Shown here in pieces: positions 7,034 through 14,677 of a stretch of DNA of 64,000 bases. The stretch spans positions 1 through 64,000 of the forward strand of contig CAZPMT010000003.1 of the NCBI GenBank assembly GCA_964587655.1, written 5' to 3'. The DNA comes from CAZPMT01 sp964587655 (GTDB lineage Bacteria > Hydrogenedentota > Hydrogenedentia > Hydrogenedentales > SLHB01). The notes under the pieces were generated by a model that was not told the origin of the DNA, made no database searches, and was given only the letters and a program-made list of their open reading frames with translations. Every line of letters starts with the position of its first letter. Position 1 is the first letter of the stretch. Both the position numbers and the translations under genes were made by a program.

Positions 7034-8553
7034 GCGGATCCGACGAATTCGGCCTCCCCGAATCCCTCCGCAGACGCGAGGATCTGGCCAAGAGCATTCT
7101 CGTGGTCGACACCGATCCCGGCGTACGTTGGTCGCTCGAAAAGGGGCTTGCCTACTCCGGGTACCTGGTGCGGACGGCCAGCACGGTCGACCAGGCCATT
7201 CGTATCGCGCGCGAGGACAAGTACACGGCCATCCTGATGGAACTCATGCCTGAGGCGGGACTCACCGTCGAAGCGCTATCCACTCTGATCGCCGTGAACG
7301 GTTCGCCTTGCGTACTGTGCGCCTCGATCGACTCCGCTCCTCACACGGTTATCGAATGCATGCGCCGCGGCGCGGCGGGATTCCTTCCGAAACCTTTCAG
7401 CCTGGCAATCGTTCGAGCGGAACTCGCGCGTGCGCTTCGAGAACGGCGCACGGATACGGAGCGCCCCGATGAGGCCGGCGCCAGCGAGCCATCACTACTG
7501 ATCGGCATCAGCCCCGCGATACAGGATCTCCGCGCGACCATCAAACAGGTGGCCCAAACGAATCTCAACTGCTTGATTCGCGGCGAGAGCGGCGTCGGAA
7601 AAGATCTCGTCGCACGCGAGGTCCACCGCCTGTCCCTCCGGCGCGATCATCCCTTCATCAAAGTCAACAGTGGCGCCATCCCAGAGCAATTACTCGAAAG
7701 CGAATTGTTCGGCTATGAAAGGGGCGCGTTCACGGGCGCGATGGCCTCGAAACCCGGACGGTTCAGCCTCGCCAACAAGGGAGTGATCTTCCTCGACGAG
7801 ATCGGCGAGATCCCGATGGGGATCCAGTCAAAACTCCTCCAGGTTGTCGAGCACAAGGAGTTCACAAAACTGGGCGGACGCTATTCCGTCAAAGTGGACG
7901 TGCAAATCCTCACCGCCACCAACGTCGATATCGAAGCCCGCCTCCAGGATTCCACCTTCAGGCAAGATCTCTTCTTCCGTCTCAACGAAGTGTGCATCTG
8001 GGTGCCGCCCCTGCACGACCGCCGCGAGGACATCCCCCTGCTCGTGCGCCACTTTGTCCACAAATATAACCATTTTACCGGCGACGCCCCGTTCCAGCTC
8101 TCCGGAGAAGACATCAGCATGCTCTGTGAACAAGACTGGCCCGGAAACGTACGCGAACTCGAGAACACCACAAAGCGCTGGCTGGCGCTCCGCAAACGGG
8201 ACATCACGCCGGCGCAAGCCGTTTCCGTCCCCACAGTTCGTCGTAGCCACAGTTTGTTGAACGGCGACAAACCGTTGACAAACTCTGTGCTCAAACCGCC
8301 CCCGGCGCCTGATCCCGTTTCGTCCGCCCGTATTATGGACACAGCTTGTCGTGGCCACAGTTTGTCAAACGGCGACAAACTGTTGACAAACTGTGAGGAC
8401 GAGGCCAGCCAAAGCGAACCCACGCCGGAGCAGATCCTCAAGACACTCGAACAGTTCCAGTGGCACCGGCAAAAGGCCGCTCAAGCCCTCAACATGAGTT
8501 ACGAGGCCCTTCGCCGACGCATCATAAAGTACAAGCTCGACAAGAGGCTGTAG
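7030..8553 (+). CDS. Sigma-54-dependent NtrC-family transcription activator with repeat-filled linker
   Basis: 507 residues: receiver-like domain (about 19-135), AAA+ domain (155-390) with Walker A GESGVGKD, sigma-54 loop GAFTGA, Walker B VIFLDEIGE, and a Fis-type helix-turn-helix (465-507). The receiver keeps the PKP lysine, but the acceptor position reads ILMELMP, so Asp appears replaced by Glu, which often mimics phosphorylation. The linker between AAA+ and DNA-binding domains (about 400-455) is built largely of palindromic elements: two compound PE-A copies and half a PE-B. The stop codon TAG lies inside a PE-C copy. ATGA overlap with the upstream receiver/pseudokinase indicates one operon. 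A target could be the sigma-54-type promoter at 855. Confidence 0.93.
   Translation: MSGSDEFGLPESLRRREDLAKSILVVDTDPGVRWSLEKGLAYSGYLVRTASTVDQAIRIAREDKYTAILMELMPEAGLTVEALSTLIAVNGSPCVLCASIDSAPHTVIECMRRGAAGFLPKPFSLAIVRAELARALRERRTDTERPDEAGASEPSLLIGISPAIQDLRATIKQVAQTNLNCLIRGESGVGKDLVAREVHRLSLRRDHPFIKVNSGAIPEQLLESELFGYERGAFTGAMASKPGRFSLANKGVIFLDEIGEIPMGIQSKLLQVVEHKEFTKLGGRYSVKVDVQILTATNVDIEARLQDSTFRQDLFFRLNEVCIWVPPLHDRREDIPLLVRHFVHKYNHFTGDAPFQLSGEDISMLCEQDWPGNVRELENTTKRWLALRKRDITPAQAVSVPTVRRSHSLLNGDKPLTNSVLKPPPAPDPVSSARIMDTACRGHSLSNGDKLLTNCEDEASQSEPTPEQILKTLEQFQWHRQKAAQALNMSYEALRRRIIKYKLDKRL
8232..8289. repeat. Compound PE-A in the NtrC linker (first)
   Basis: An outer copy (CACAGTTCGTCGTAG ... 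TTGACAAACTCTGTG) encloses an inner copy CACAGTTTGTTGAAC / GGCGACAAACCG. It is read in frame as SHSLLNGDKPLTNSV. It is the most diverged of the four compound copies. Confidence 0.85.
8325..8340. repeat. Half PE-B truncated by PE-A
   Basis: CGCCCGTATTATGGAC is the left half of PE-B. The right half is missing and a compound PE-A starts at the junction. It is read as ARIMD in the NtrC linker. Confidence 0.75.
8340..8395. repeat. Compound PE-A in the NtrC linker (second)
   Basis: A 56-base unit: outer arms CACAGCTTGTC and GACAAACTGTG enclosing a full inner PE-A with centre AAACGGC. It is translated as ACRGHSLSNGDKLLTNC. Confidence 0.92.
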
Positions 8554-8578
8554 GCTGAAGGCTGTAGCTTTCGGCCTC
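8544..8578. repeat. PE-C copy overlapping the ntrC-type stop codon
   Basis: GAGGCTGTAGGCTGAAGG with a short inverted end TCGGCCTC. The TAG stop of the regulator (8551-8553) lies within it. It separates the convergent regulator and SDR genes. Confidence 0.65.
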
Positions 8579-8580
8579 TC

Positions 8581-9339
8581 TTAACTCGCGATGAACCCGC
8601 CGTCGACGATCATCTCCGCCCCCGTCATGAAGCTCGACTCATCGGACGCGAGGAACAGCGCCGCGTTGGCGATATCGCGCGCGGTCCCGATGCGGCCCAG
8701 CGGCAGCGAAGCGCCTATCGCTTTCTTCTTTTCATCGGTCAAGTAAGGCTCCTGTAACGGCGTATCGATCATGCCGGGATGGATTACGTTACTGCGGATG
8801 TTGTCGGCCCCGAACTGCACCGCCAGCGACTTGTTCAGCGATATTAGTGCGCCCTTCGCGCTCGTATAGGAGTCCTGCGCGAGCGTAAACCCGGCCAGCG
8901 CGGAGATCGAACCGACGAGGATGATCGAGCCGCCGCCCGACTTCTTCAACTCCGGGATGCCGTGCTTCGCCAGGAAGAACACCCCTTTCAGGTTGATGGC
9001 CTGCACCAGATCCCAGTTCTGCTCCGTGGTCTCGATCACTGACTTGTCCAAGTGTTTCCACAGGACGCCCGCGTTCGCATACAGGATGTGCAGTGCGCTG
9101 AATTCCTTGACGCCCTTCTTGACGGCCTTTTTCACGTCGTCCTCTTTGCCCACGTCGCCCTGAACGAAGATGGCTTTTCCACGGGCCTTCTCGATGAGCT
9201 TCACGGTCTCGCTGCCCGCCTTCTTGTTAAGGTCAAAGACGACGACCTTCGCGCCTTCGGAGGCGAAGAGAAGGGCGGCCTCGCGCCCCATCCCCATGCC
9301 GGCTCCAGTGATAATCGCAACTTTCCCTTTCAACCGCAT
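8581..9339 (-). CDS. Short-chain dehydrogenase/reductase (SDR)
   Basis: 252 residues from ATG 9339, preceded by AAAGGAG nine bases upstream; a longer frame exists but would run into the preceding gene. Classical SDR features are all present: the nucleotide-binding motif TGAGMGMGRE, the NAG motif (ANAGV), the catalytic Ser region GSISALAG, the YTSAK active site and a C-terminal GAEMIVDGGF. It is a soluble NAD(P)-dependent oxidoreductase acting on an unknown alcohol or ketone. It lies 41 bases behind the glutamine-synthetase-like gene on the same strand, so the two probably form an operon for metabolism of a nitrogenous or sugar compound. Confidence 0.93.
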   Translation of the reverse strand: MRLKGKVAIITGAGMGMGREAALLFASEGAKVVVFDLNKKAGSETVKLIEKARGKAIFVQGDVGKEDDVKKAVKKGVKEFSALHILYANAGVLWKHLDKSVIETTEQNWDLVQAINLKGVFFLAKHGIPELKKSGGGSIILVGSISALAGFTLAQDSYTSAKGALISLNKSLAVQFGADNIRSNVIHPGMIDTPLQEPYLTDEKKKAIGASLPLGRIGTARDIANAALFLASDESSFMTGAEMIVDGGFIAS

Positions 9340-9380
9340 CTCGCAATTCTCCTTTCCAACGTCTCGAAAGATACACTCAT

Positions 9381-10724
9381 TCAGATCAACTCGAAGTAGC
9401 GGCGCCGCTCCCAATCGGTCACGGACCGCGTGAATTCGCCTATCTCCCACCGGGCCACCGCTGCATAGTGGTCCACGACGTCATCTCCAAAGATCCGCCG
9501 CGCGTGTGCACTGGCCTCGAAGGCGTTCGTTGCATCGGTCAGGTTGCGGTGCAGCTTAGGCGCGTCCTTTACGTCATACGCGCTCGCTGGAACAAACGCG
9601 CCCAGCGGCTCGATCTCGTTCTCGATGCCATAGAGGCCGGACGCCAGCATGGCGGCATACGCGAGATGCGCGTTGACGTCCGCGCCGGGGATGCGATTCT
9701 CGAGTCGCATTGAATTCTCGTGCCCGCATGACCGGAACGCAACCGTCCGGTTATCTCCGCCCCACGTCACCGTCGTCGGCGCGAAAGTCAAGTCGGCGTA
9801 ACGTTTGTAAGAGTTGATGCACGGCGCGTAGAACAGTTGCAGATCGCGGGCAAGCGCCATCATCCCGCCCAGAAAGTGCCGCATAGTCTTCGACATATGG
9901 CGCTCGGCCTTGGCATCGAAGAACGCCGGACGCTGTCCCTTCCACAGGCTCATGTGGATATGGCAGCCATTGCTCGAGTGATCAGTGTGCCATTTCGCCA
10001 TGAAGGTTGCCTGGACGTCGTGCAGCGCGGCCATCTCGCGGACGCCATTCTTAAATATTGCGTGACGATCGGCCATATCGAGCACATCGGCATAGACGAG
10101 GTTGACTTCGTGCTGGCCGTGTCCCCACTCGGCCTTGCTGCACTCGATGTCGATGCCCGCCATGGCCAGGTTTCTCCGGAGATCCCCGATCAGAAACTCG
10201 TCCATTGAGGAACGGAAGATACAGTAGTCGCCGATGTTCCCCGAAATCGTTTTCAGGTCCGCATAGTCCTTGTCGCGCGACGATTCCGCCGTTTCGCGAA
10301 AGAGGAAGAACTCGAGTTCAGAGGCCGCCTTGACGTTGAACCCCGCCGCTTCCGCGCGCTTGACCTGCTTGCGCAGCATCGACCTCGGAGCGATCGGAAT
10401 GAGACCGCCATCGTGATCGCAGGTGTCGCAAAGCACCATGGCGGTCTTCTCGAACCACGGGTACATCCGAAGCGTGTTCCAGTCCGGCACGGCGGCCATG
10501 TCTCCATACCCCGTATGCCATCCCGTGAACGCCAGCTTCGGGATCAGGATCCGCTCGATGTCCCACCCGAAATTGCAGTCGCACGTATGAACGCCCTTCG
10601 CCATGTCGCGCAAGAAAGGCGCCGCCGCGCAACGTTTCCCGTACAGTCTTCCCTGGAGATCAACCCCGGCGGCAATAACGGTGTCCACCGAACCGTCTTC
10701 GACCCACTTGATTAGGCGTTGCAC
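9381..10724 (-). CDS. Glutamine-synthetase-family ligase (gamma-glutamyl-amine synthetase-like)
   Basis: About 447 residues. I place the start at GTG 10724, seven bases after a perfect AAGGAGG; the ATG at 10742 would put that site inside the coding region. Family motifs are clear: the metal-binding ASELEFFLF, GHGQHEVNLVYAD, NGCHIHMSLW, the ATP-loop tyrosine region NSYKRY and ENRIPGADVN. Length and sequence resemble the PuuA/GlnA4 group, which ligates glutamate to amines, more than housekeeping GlnA; the regulatory adenylylation tyrosine is not evident. It is co-oriented with the SDR gene downstream. Substrate cannot be named from sequence alone. Confidence 0.88.
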   Translation of the reverse strand: MQRLIKWVEDGSVDTVIAAGVDLQGRLYGKRCAAAPFLRDMAKGVHTCDCNFGWDIERILIPKLAFTGWHTGYGDMAAVPDWNTLRMYPWFEKTAMVLCDTCDHDGGLIPIAPRSMLRKQVKRAEAAGFNVKAASELEFFLFRETAESSRDKDYADLKTISGNIGDYCIFRSSMDEFLIGDLRRNLAMAGIDIECSKAEWGHGQHEVNLVYADVLDMADRHAIFKNGVREMAALHDVQATFMAKWHTDHSSNGCHIHMSLWKGQRPAFFDAKAERHMSKTMRHFLGGMMALARDLQLFYAPCINSYKRYADLTFAPTTVTWGGDNRTVAFRSCGHENSMRLENRIPGADVNAHLAYAAMLASGLYGIENEIEPLGAFVPASAYDVKDAPKLHRNLTDATNAFEASAHARRIFGDDVVDHYAAVARWEIGEFTRSVTDWERRRYFELI

Positions 10725-10824
10725 GTGTAGGCCTCCTTGCATGTCACCCCGGTTTCGAGAGCATCACAGGCGCACAGTGTGGGCGGTCGCGCGGGAGCGC
10801 GACCCTACCAAGGCGTGCGCGTAT

Positions 10825-11805
10825 TCAGCGCCGCGGGCGTGTGCGTTTTGACTCGTGTTGGATGTCGGGTTCGCCCGCCATTTCGGACGCTTTTCTCCTG
10901 AGTTCGCCGTACGCGGGCGTTGCCGCATCGAGCTTGGCTTCCCACTCGCTGTCAGGGGTCGAGAGATCGGTTTCGCCGAAGAAGGTCAGGATCGTCGCGG
11001 CGCTCGCCACGGGATCAAAGAGCGCCCACTTCGCGCACAGTCCCATGAACACCCCGACTGCGAACAACATGAAACGGACGATGATCCAGTCGTTAGGCAA
11101 TTCCAAAGCGAGAACGCCGAGCGGCACAAGGAAAATCACCGCGGCCACCAGGGCAAAACCATAGCCCAGCAACGTGAGCGTTACCGCGTGTCCAAGCACG
11201 GGTTTCCAGCACTGGCCGTACGATAGCAGCGACGCCCGCGCGGCATCGAAGACGTTTTCATCCCTTGTACGGAACACATGCGCGATTCCGGCTTCCTCGA
11301 TGTACCGCTGACTGAGGCCGACGAGTTGCTGCGTCAACCGGGCATTCCTTTCCAGGCCGGGCGCGGGCAGGGCCGCGCCCACGTCCACGAGCGATTCGTG
11401 GATGGCGCGAAGGACCTCGTGCGACAATCGCCGAACTTCGGGCAGCAGATCCGCGCCGTGAAAGTAATGGAGTACGCGGCCCCGCGCCCATTTCATCTGC
11501 GAAATGCCGATCGGTAGCTGGCCCTCGGCAATGATCTCCGCAATCAGCGCGACGTGTCCCGCGCGATGCTGGGCGAAGAGATACTGGCTCAGAAAACTCC
11601 CGACTCCGCCGACCGCAACGAGCAACGCTGAAATCACGAGCAGCGCCCAGAACGCGCCGGACCCAAAAACAACGCCGATAACCGCCAGAAGGCAAAGGTA
11701 CACCACCACGCACAGGCACAGCACGCCGTAGATCAGCAGACGGTATAGCACGTACGGCAGCGTCTGCCGTACAATCGCCAGCGCGCGTTCAAACTGAAGT
11801 CCCAT
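10825..11805 (-). CDS. Membrane protein of unknown function
   Basis: 326 residues from ATG 11805 (GAGGG eight bases upstream). Two hydrophobic hairpins are visible: residues 17-75 (LLIYGVLCLCVVVYLCLLAV and a following helix) and about 205-260. Between them lies a hydrophilic, helix-rich segment with SHEVLRAIHESL and QRYIEEAG. The C-terminal tail is charged. This arrangement of four membrane helices with a cytosolic or periplasmic insert recalls uncharacterised bacterial membrane proteins. I do not recognise the family, and the neighbours give no functional hint. Confidence 0.7.
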   Translation of the reverse strand: MGLQFERALAIVRQTLPYVLYRLLIYGVLCLCVVVYLCLLAVIGVVFGSGAFWALLVISALLVAVGGVGSFLSQYLFAQHRAGHVALIAEIIAEGQLPIGISQMKWARGRVLHYFHGADLLPEVRRLSHEVLRAIHESLVDVGAALPAPGLERNARLTQQLVGLSQRYIEEAGIAHVFRTRDENVFDAARASLLSYGQCWKPVLGHAVTLTLLGYGFALVAAVIFLVPLGVLALELPNDWIIVRFMLFAVGVFMGLCAKWALFDPVASAATILTFFGETDLSTPDSEWEAKLDAATPAYGELRRKASEMAGEPDIQHESKRTRPRR

Positions 11806-11883
11806 CGAGCAACCCTCACGCGGTGTGGTCACGCGCAATTATCCCACTATTTGCGCGCGGATTCCAAACCCGGCAACGCCTAT

Positions 11884-11913
11884 TTGGGGCGCATCCTTCG
11901 TCTGTGCTAGAAT
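11884..11913 (+). promoter_or_regulatory. Candidate promoter of proS
   Basis: An extended -10 (TGC-TAGAAT, 11905-11913) has a weak TTGGGG (11884-11889) 18 bases upstream. It is 46 bases before the proS start. Confidence 0.4.
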
Positions 11914-11958
11914 TCCGTTTCTTTCCAAGCGGCAAAATCATTCTGGCGCGGAGGCGGT

Positions 11959-13383
11959 ATGGCAAAGGATATCACGAAACGCAGTGTCGATTACTCGCAA
12001 TGGTACCTCGATGTCGTCCTGAAAGGCGAGCTGGCGGACTACGCGCCCGTCAAGGGATGCATGGTCATCAGGCCGAACGGATACGCCGTCTGGGAGAACA
12101 TCCAGCGGAACCTGGACCGCATGTTCAAGGAGACGGGGCACGTCAACGCGTATTTCCCGCTGCTCATCCCGGAAAGTTTCCTGAAGAAGGAAGCGGAACA
12201 CGTCGAAGGTTTCGCGCCGGAATGCGCGGTGGTGACGCACGCGGGCGGCAAGCTTCTCGAGGAGCCCCTCGTAATACGCCCGACGTCGGAGACGATCATC
12301 TGGGCCACGTATAAGAATTGGATCAAGAGCTACCGCGATCTGCCGATACTCATCAATCAGTGGGCCAACGTCTGCCGTTGGGAAATGCGCACGCGCCTGT
12401 TCCTGCGGACCACGGAATTCCTCTGGCAGGAAGGCCACACGGCCCATGCCACGCACGAGGAGGCCGAAGAGGAGACGTTCAAGATGGTGAACGTTTACAA
12501 GACGTTCGCCGAGACCTGCATGGCCATGCCGGTCATCGCGGGCCGCAAGACCGATCAGGAGAAGTTCGCGGGCGCGCTGCACACGTACTGCATCGAGGCA
12601 ATGATGCAGGACGGAAAGGCGCTTCAGTCCGGCACCTCGCATCATCTCGGTCAGAATTTCGCCAAGGCGTTTGACGTTCAGTTCCAGGACGCCAACAAGC
12701 AACTGCAATACGTTTACGCCTCGAGTTGGGGCGTGTCGACGCGCCTGATCGGCGCCATGGTCATGTCGCACAGCGACGACAACGGCCTCGTTATCCCGCC
12801 GAAACTCGCGCCGCTCCCCGTGGTGTTCGTGCCGATTTGGCGGAGCGACGAGGAGATGGCAACGGTCCTCGCCAGAGCGCGGGCGCTGACGCAGGACTGG
12901 GATCCGCTCTCCTACAAGATCGACGACCGCGACCAGTACAAACCCGGCTACAAGTTCAACGAGTGGGAAGTCCGCGGCGTCCCTATCCGTATCGAGATCG
13001 GCCCGCGCGACTGCCAGAACAACCAAGTGGTTCTCGTTCGGCGCGACACCGGCGAAAAAGCGGCCGCCTCGATGGACGGACTTCGCGAGAAGGTTGCCGC
13101 CATGCTCGAAGACATTCAGACGAACCTCTTCAATGCGGCAAAGAAACGAATGGAAGACAGCACGCGCGACTGCGACGCCTATGAGGACTATAAGGAAAAC
13201 GTGGGCAAGGGCGGCTTCTTCCGGATACACTGGTGCGGAGCGAACGCGTGCGAGACGCGCATTCAAGAGGAGACGCGCTCTTCGATACGGTGCATCCCGT
13301 TCGACGCCCCGGAGGAAGAAGGCGCCTGCATCGTGTGCGGTAAGCCGTCCGGACGCCGCGTCATCGCGGCACAGGCATATTGA
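11959..13383 (+). CDS. proS: Prolyl-tRNA synthetase, archaeal/eukaryotic-type
   Basis: 474 residues with GGAGG just upstream of ATG. It charges tRNA-Pro in the cytosol. Class II motif 2 (RPTSET followed by INQWANVCRWEMRTRLFLRTTEFLWQ-type residues), the motif-3 region VSTRLIGAMVMSHSDDNG and the tail with paired cysteines (WCGAN, ACIVCG) ending in tyrosine identify the short type-3 form, which lacks the bacterial editing insertion. This form occurs patchily in bacteria and is a useful phylogenetic marker. Complete and free of repeat elements. Confidence 0.97.
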   Translation: MAKDITKRSVDYSQWYLDVVLKGELADYAPVKGCMVIRPNGYAVWENIQRNLDRMFKETGHVNAYFPLLIPESFLKKEAEHVEGFAPECAVVTHAGGKLLEEPLVIRPTSETIIWATYKNWIKSYRDLPILINQWANVCRWEMRTRLFLRTTEFLWQEGHTAHATHEEAEEETFKMVNVYKTFAETCMAMPVIAGRKTDQEKFAGALHTYCIEAMMQDGKALQSGTSHHLGQNFAKAFDVQFQDANKQLQYVYASSWGVSTRLIGAMVMSHSDDNGLVIPPKLAPLPVVFVPIWRSDEEMATVLARARALTQDWDPLSYKIDDRDQYKPGYKFNEWEVRGVPIRIEIGPRDCQNNQVVLVRRDTGEKAAASMDGLREKVAAMLEDIQTNLFNAAKKRMEDSTRDCDAYEDYKENVGKGGFFRIHWCGANACETRIQEETRSSIRCIPFDAPEEEGACIVCGKPSGRRVIAAQAY

Positions 13384-13392
13384 GCGATCTCC

Positions 13393-13432
13393 CGTTGAAT
13401 CGGACGGATCGGACGGATCCGACGGATCGAGC
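13393..13432. repeat. CGGACGGATC short tandem/inverted repeat
   Basis: CGGACGGAT units in direct tandem (13401-13430, as CGGACGGATCGGACGGATCC) between proS and the next gene. No coding role; it could be read as TDRTDPTD if upstream starts were used. Confidence 0.6.
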
Positions 13433-13450
13433 GATCCCCGCGCGTACGCG

Positions 13451-13459
13451 TGCTATAAT
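13451..13459 (+). promoter_or_regulatory. Extended -10 promoter of the glycosidase-like gene
   Basis: TGC followed by a perfect TATAAT (13454-13459). There is no convincing -35, as is usual for extended -10 promoters. It is 50 bases before the chosen ATG. Confidence 0.5.
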
Positions 13460-13508
13460 CCTTCGCGACGCGGCAAATAGGAATTACCTCCAGGGAAAGG
13501 AACCGCTC

Positions 13509-14582
13509 ATGGCATCCAACGGCGACACAATCGAGTTCAACATCGCTTACCACCCCACGCCGTATCCGCGCGCGATGCATGAGGACTTGCGCGAAATCGC
13601 CGAGGTCTGCGATGGTATCTACATGCCGTTCGCGGAATCCGATCTTGCCTACGGTTCGAATAAGCTGAAGCACTGTATCGACCTTGCGCACGACATGGAT
13701 CTCGTGGTCCTAGCGGACTTCTGGGGATACGGCAACCTGTTTGCCTGTGGCGCCATCCCGAGCCTGTTCACGGTGCAGCATCCCGAACACAACTGCGTTA
13801 CGAACACCGGCCGATGCATCCAGAAGAGCTGTCCGAACAAGCCGGCCGTGCGCGACTTCATGAAGCAGGCCATCGAGGAGTTTGTCGAGAAGTACGAACC
13901 GGACGGCGTGTTTTGGGACGAACCGCATTGGGCGCTCGGCGGCTATCTGGGTCAACTCGGCGAGGGCGAGTGGGCATGCCGGTGTCCCGACTGCATGGCG
14001 AAGTTTCGGGATCAGTACGGCAAGGAGATGCCTGAAACGCTGACGCCGCCCGTATGTCGGTCCATAATACGGGCGGAGGTCGAGGCATTTCGCGCGAACA
14101 CGATGCTCGAATTTCTGAGCGAACTGTGCCGGTTCGTGAAGGCGTGCGGCGAGCACCTGATCACATCCACGTGTGTGATGCCGGGCGACCCGATTGCGCT
14201 CAAGGAGGCCGTGGGCAAGACGGAGAGCCTGGATGTGTTCGGAATCGATCCATACTGGCGGCCGGATGAGGAAGTCTCGCAGAAGGTATACATCGACAAG
14301 CACGCCGGCGATGCAGCGCGGATCGGACGCGTGAACGGAAAGCTAGTCGAGTCGTGGGTCTGTGCGTGGGCTCAGACGGCAGGGCATGAGATGGATGCAT
14401 ATCGAGCCGCGAAACGCATGGCTGCGCACGATATTGACTGTCTGAGCGCCTGGTCGTACCGCGACTGCATTTCCTGGGTACAATGCGATGTGCCGAATCA
14501 GGCTGATCCCGATAAGGTGTGGAAGCACCTCCGCCGGGCCTACCATGAAATTCGCGAAGGCGATCTGGAACTCCACGCGTAG
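13509..14582 (+). CDS. Putative glycoside-hydrolase-like TIM-barrel protein
   Basis: 357 residues from ATG 13509, chosen because AAAGGA precedes it and a promoter lies just upstream; a longer frame back to 13380 is mostly repeat. Motifs such as GVFWDEPHW, the four-cysteine cluster (CRCPDC) and IDPYW fit cytosolic glycoside-hydrolase-like barrels of unknown specificity that are common in planctomycete-type genomes. No signal peptide is seen. A complete PE-B copy is inserted in frame at residues 180-190 (PPVCRSIIRAE) without breaking the gene. The catalytic acid pair is not assignable. Confidence 0.7.
   Translation: MASNGDTIEFNIAYHPTPYPRAMHEDLREIAEVCDGIYMPFAESDLAYGSNKLKHCIDLAHDMDLVVLADFWGYGNLFACGAIPSLFTVQHPEHNCVTNTGRCIQKSCPNKPAVRDFMKQAIEEFVEKYEPDGVFWDEPHWALGGYLGQLGEGEWACRCPDCMAKFRDQYGKEMPETLTPPVCRSIIRAEVEAFRANTMLEFLSELCRFVKACGEHLITSTCVMPGDPIALKEAVGKTESLDVFGIDPYWRPDEEVSQKVYIDKHAGDAARIGRVNGKLVESWVCAWAQTAGHEMDAYRAAKRMAAHDIDCLSAWSYRDCISWVQCDVPNQADPDKVWKHLRRAYHEIREGDLELHA
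14047..14075. repeat. PE-B palindromic element in a coding gene
   Basis: Perfect copy (CGCCCGTAT ... ATACGGGCG) in the orientation opposite to that at 574. It is translated in frame as PVCRSIIRA within the glycosidase-like protein. Confidence 0.9.
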
Positions 14583-14625
14583 AAACGGGCAACTGGCCGG
14601 AAGATTCCACCGCCACTGATTACAG

Positions 14626-14654
14626 CACAGTTTGTCAAACCCCGACAAACTGTG
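14626..14654. repeat. PE-A palindromic element (intergenic)
   Basis: Perfect arms with centre AAACCCC, between the glycosidase-like gene (stop at 14582) and the sensor kinase. It could double as an RNA hairpin at the 3' end of the upstream transcript. Confidence 0.94.
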
Positions 14655-14677
14655 ATGACAAACAACGTCTCAGGAAA

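Noticed and set aside
9340..9450. Extended N-terminus of the SDR protein
   Set aside because: It would overlap the preceding gene, and the ribosome site sits directly before ATG 9339, where the conserved MRLKGKVAIITG start lies.
2181..14654. Intergenic PE-A copies as simple Rho-independent terminators
   Set aside because: The copies lack a following T-run, and most copies are inside reading frames, so termination cannot be their main role.
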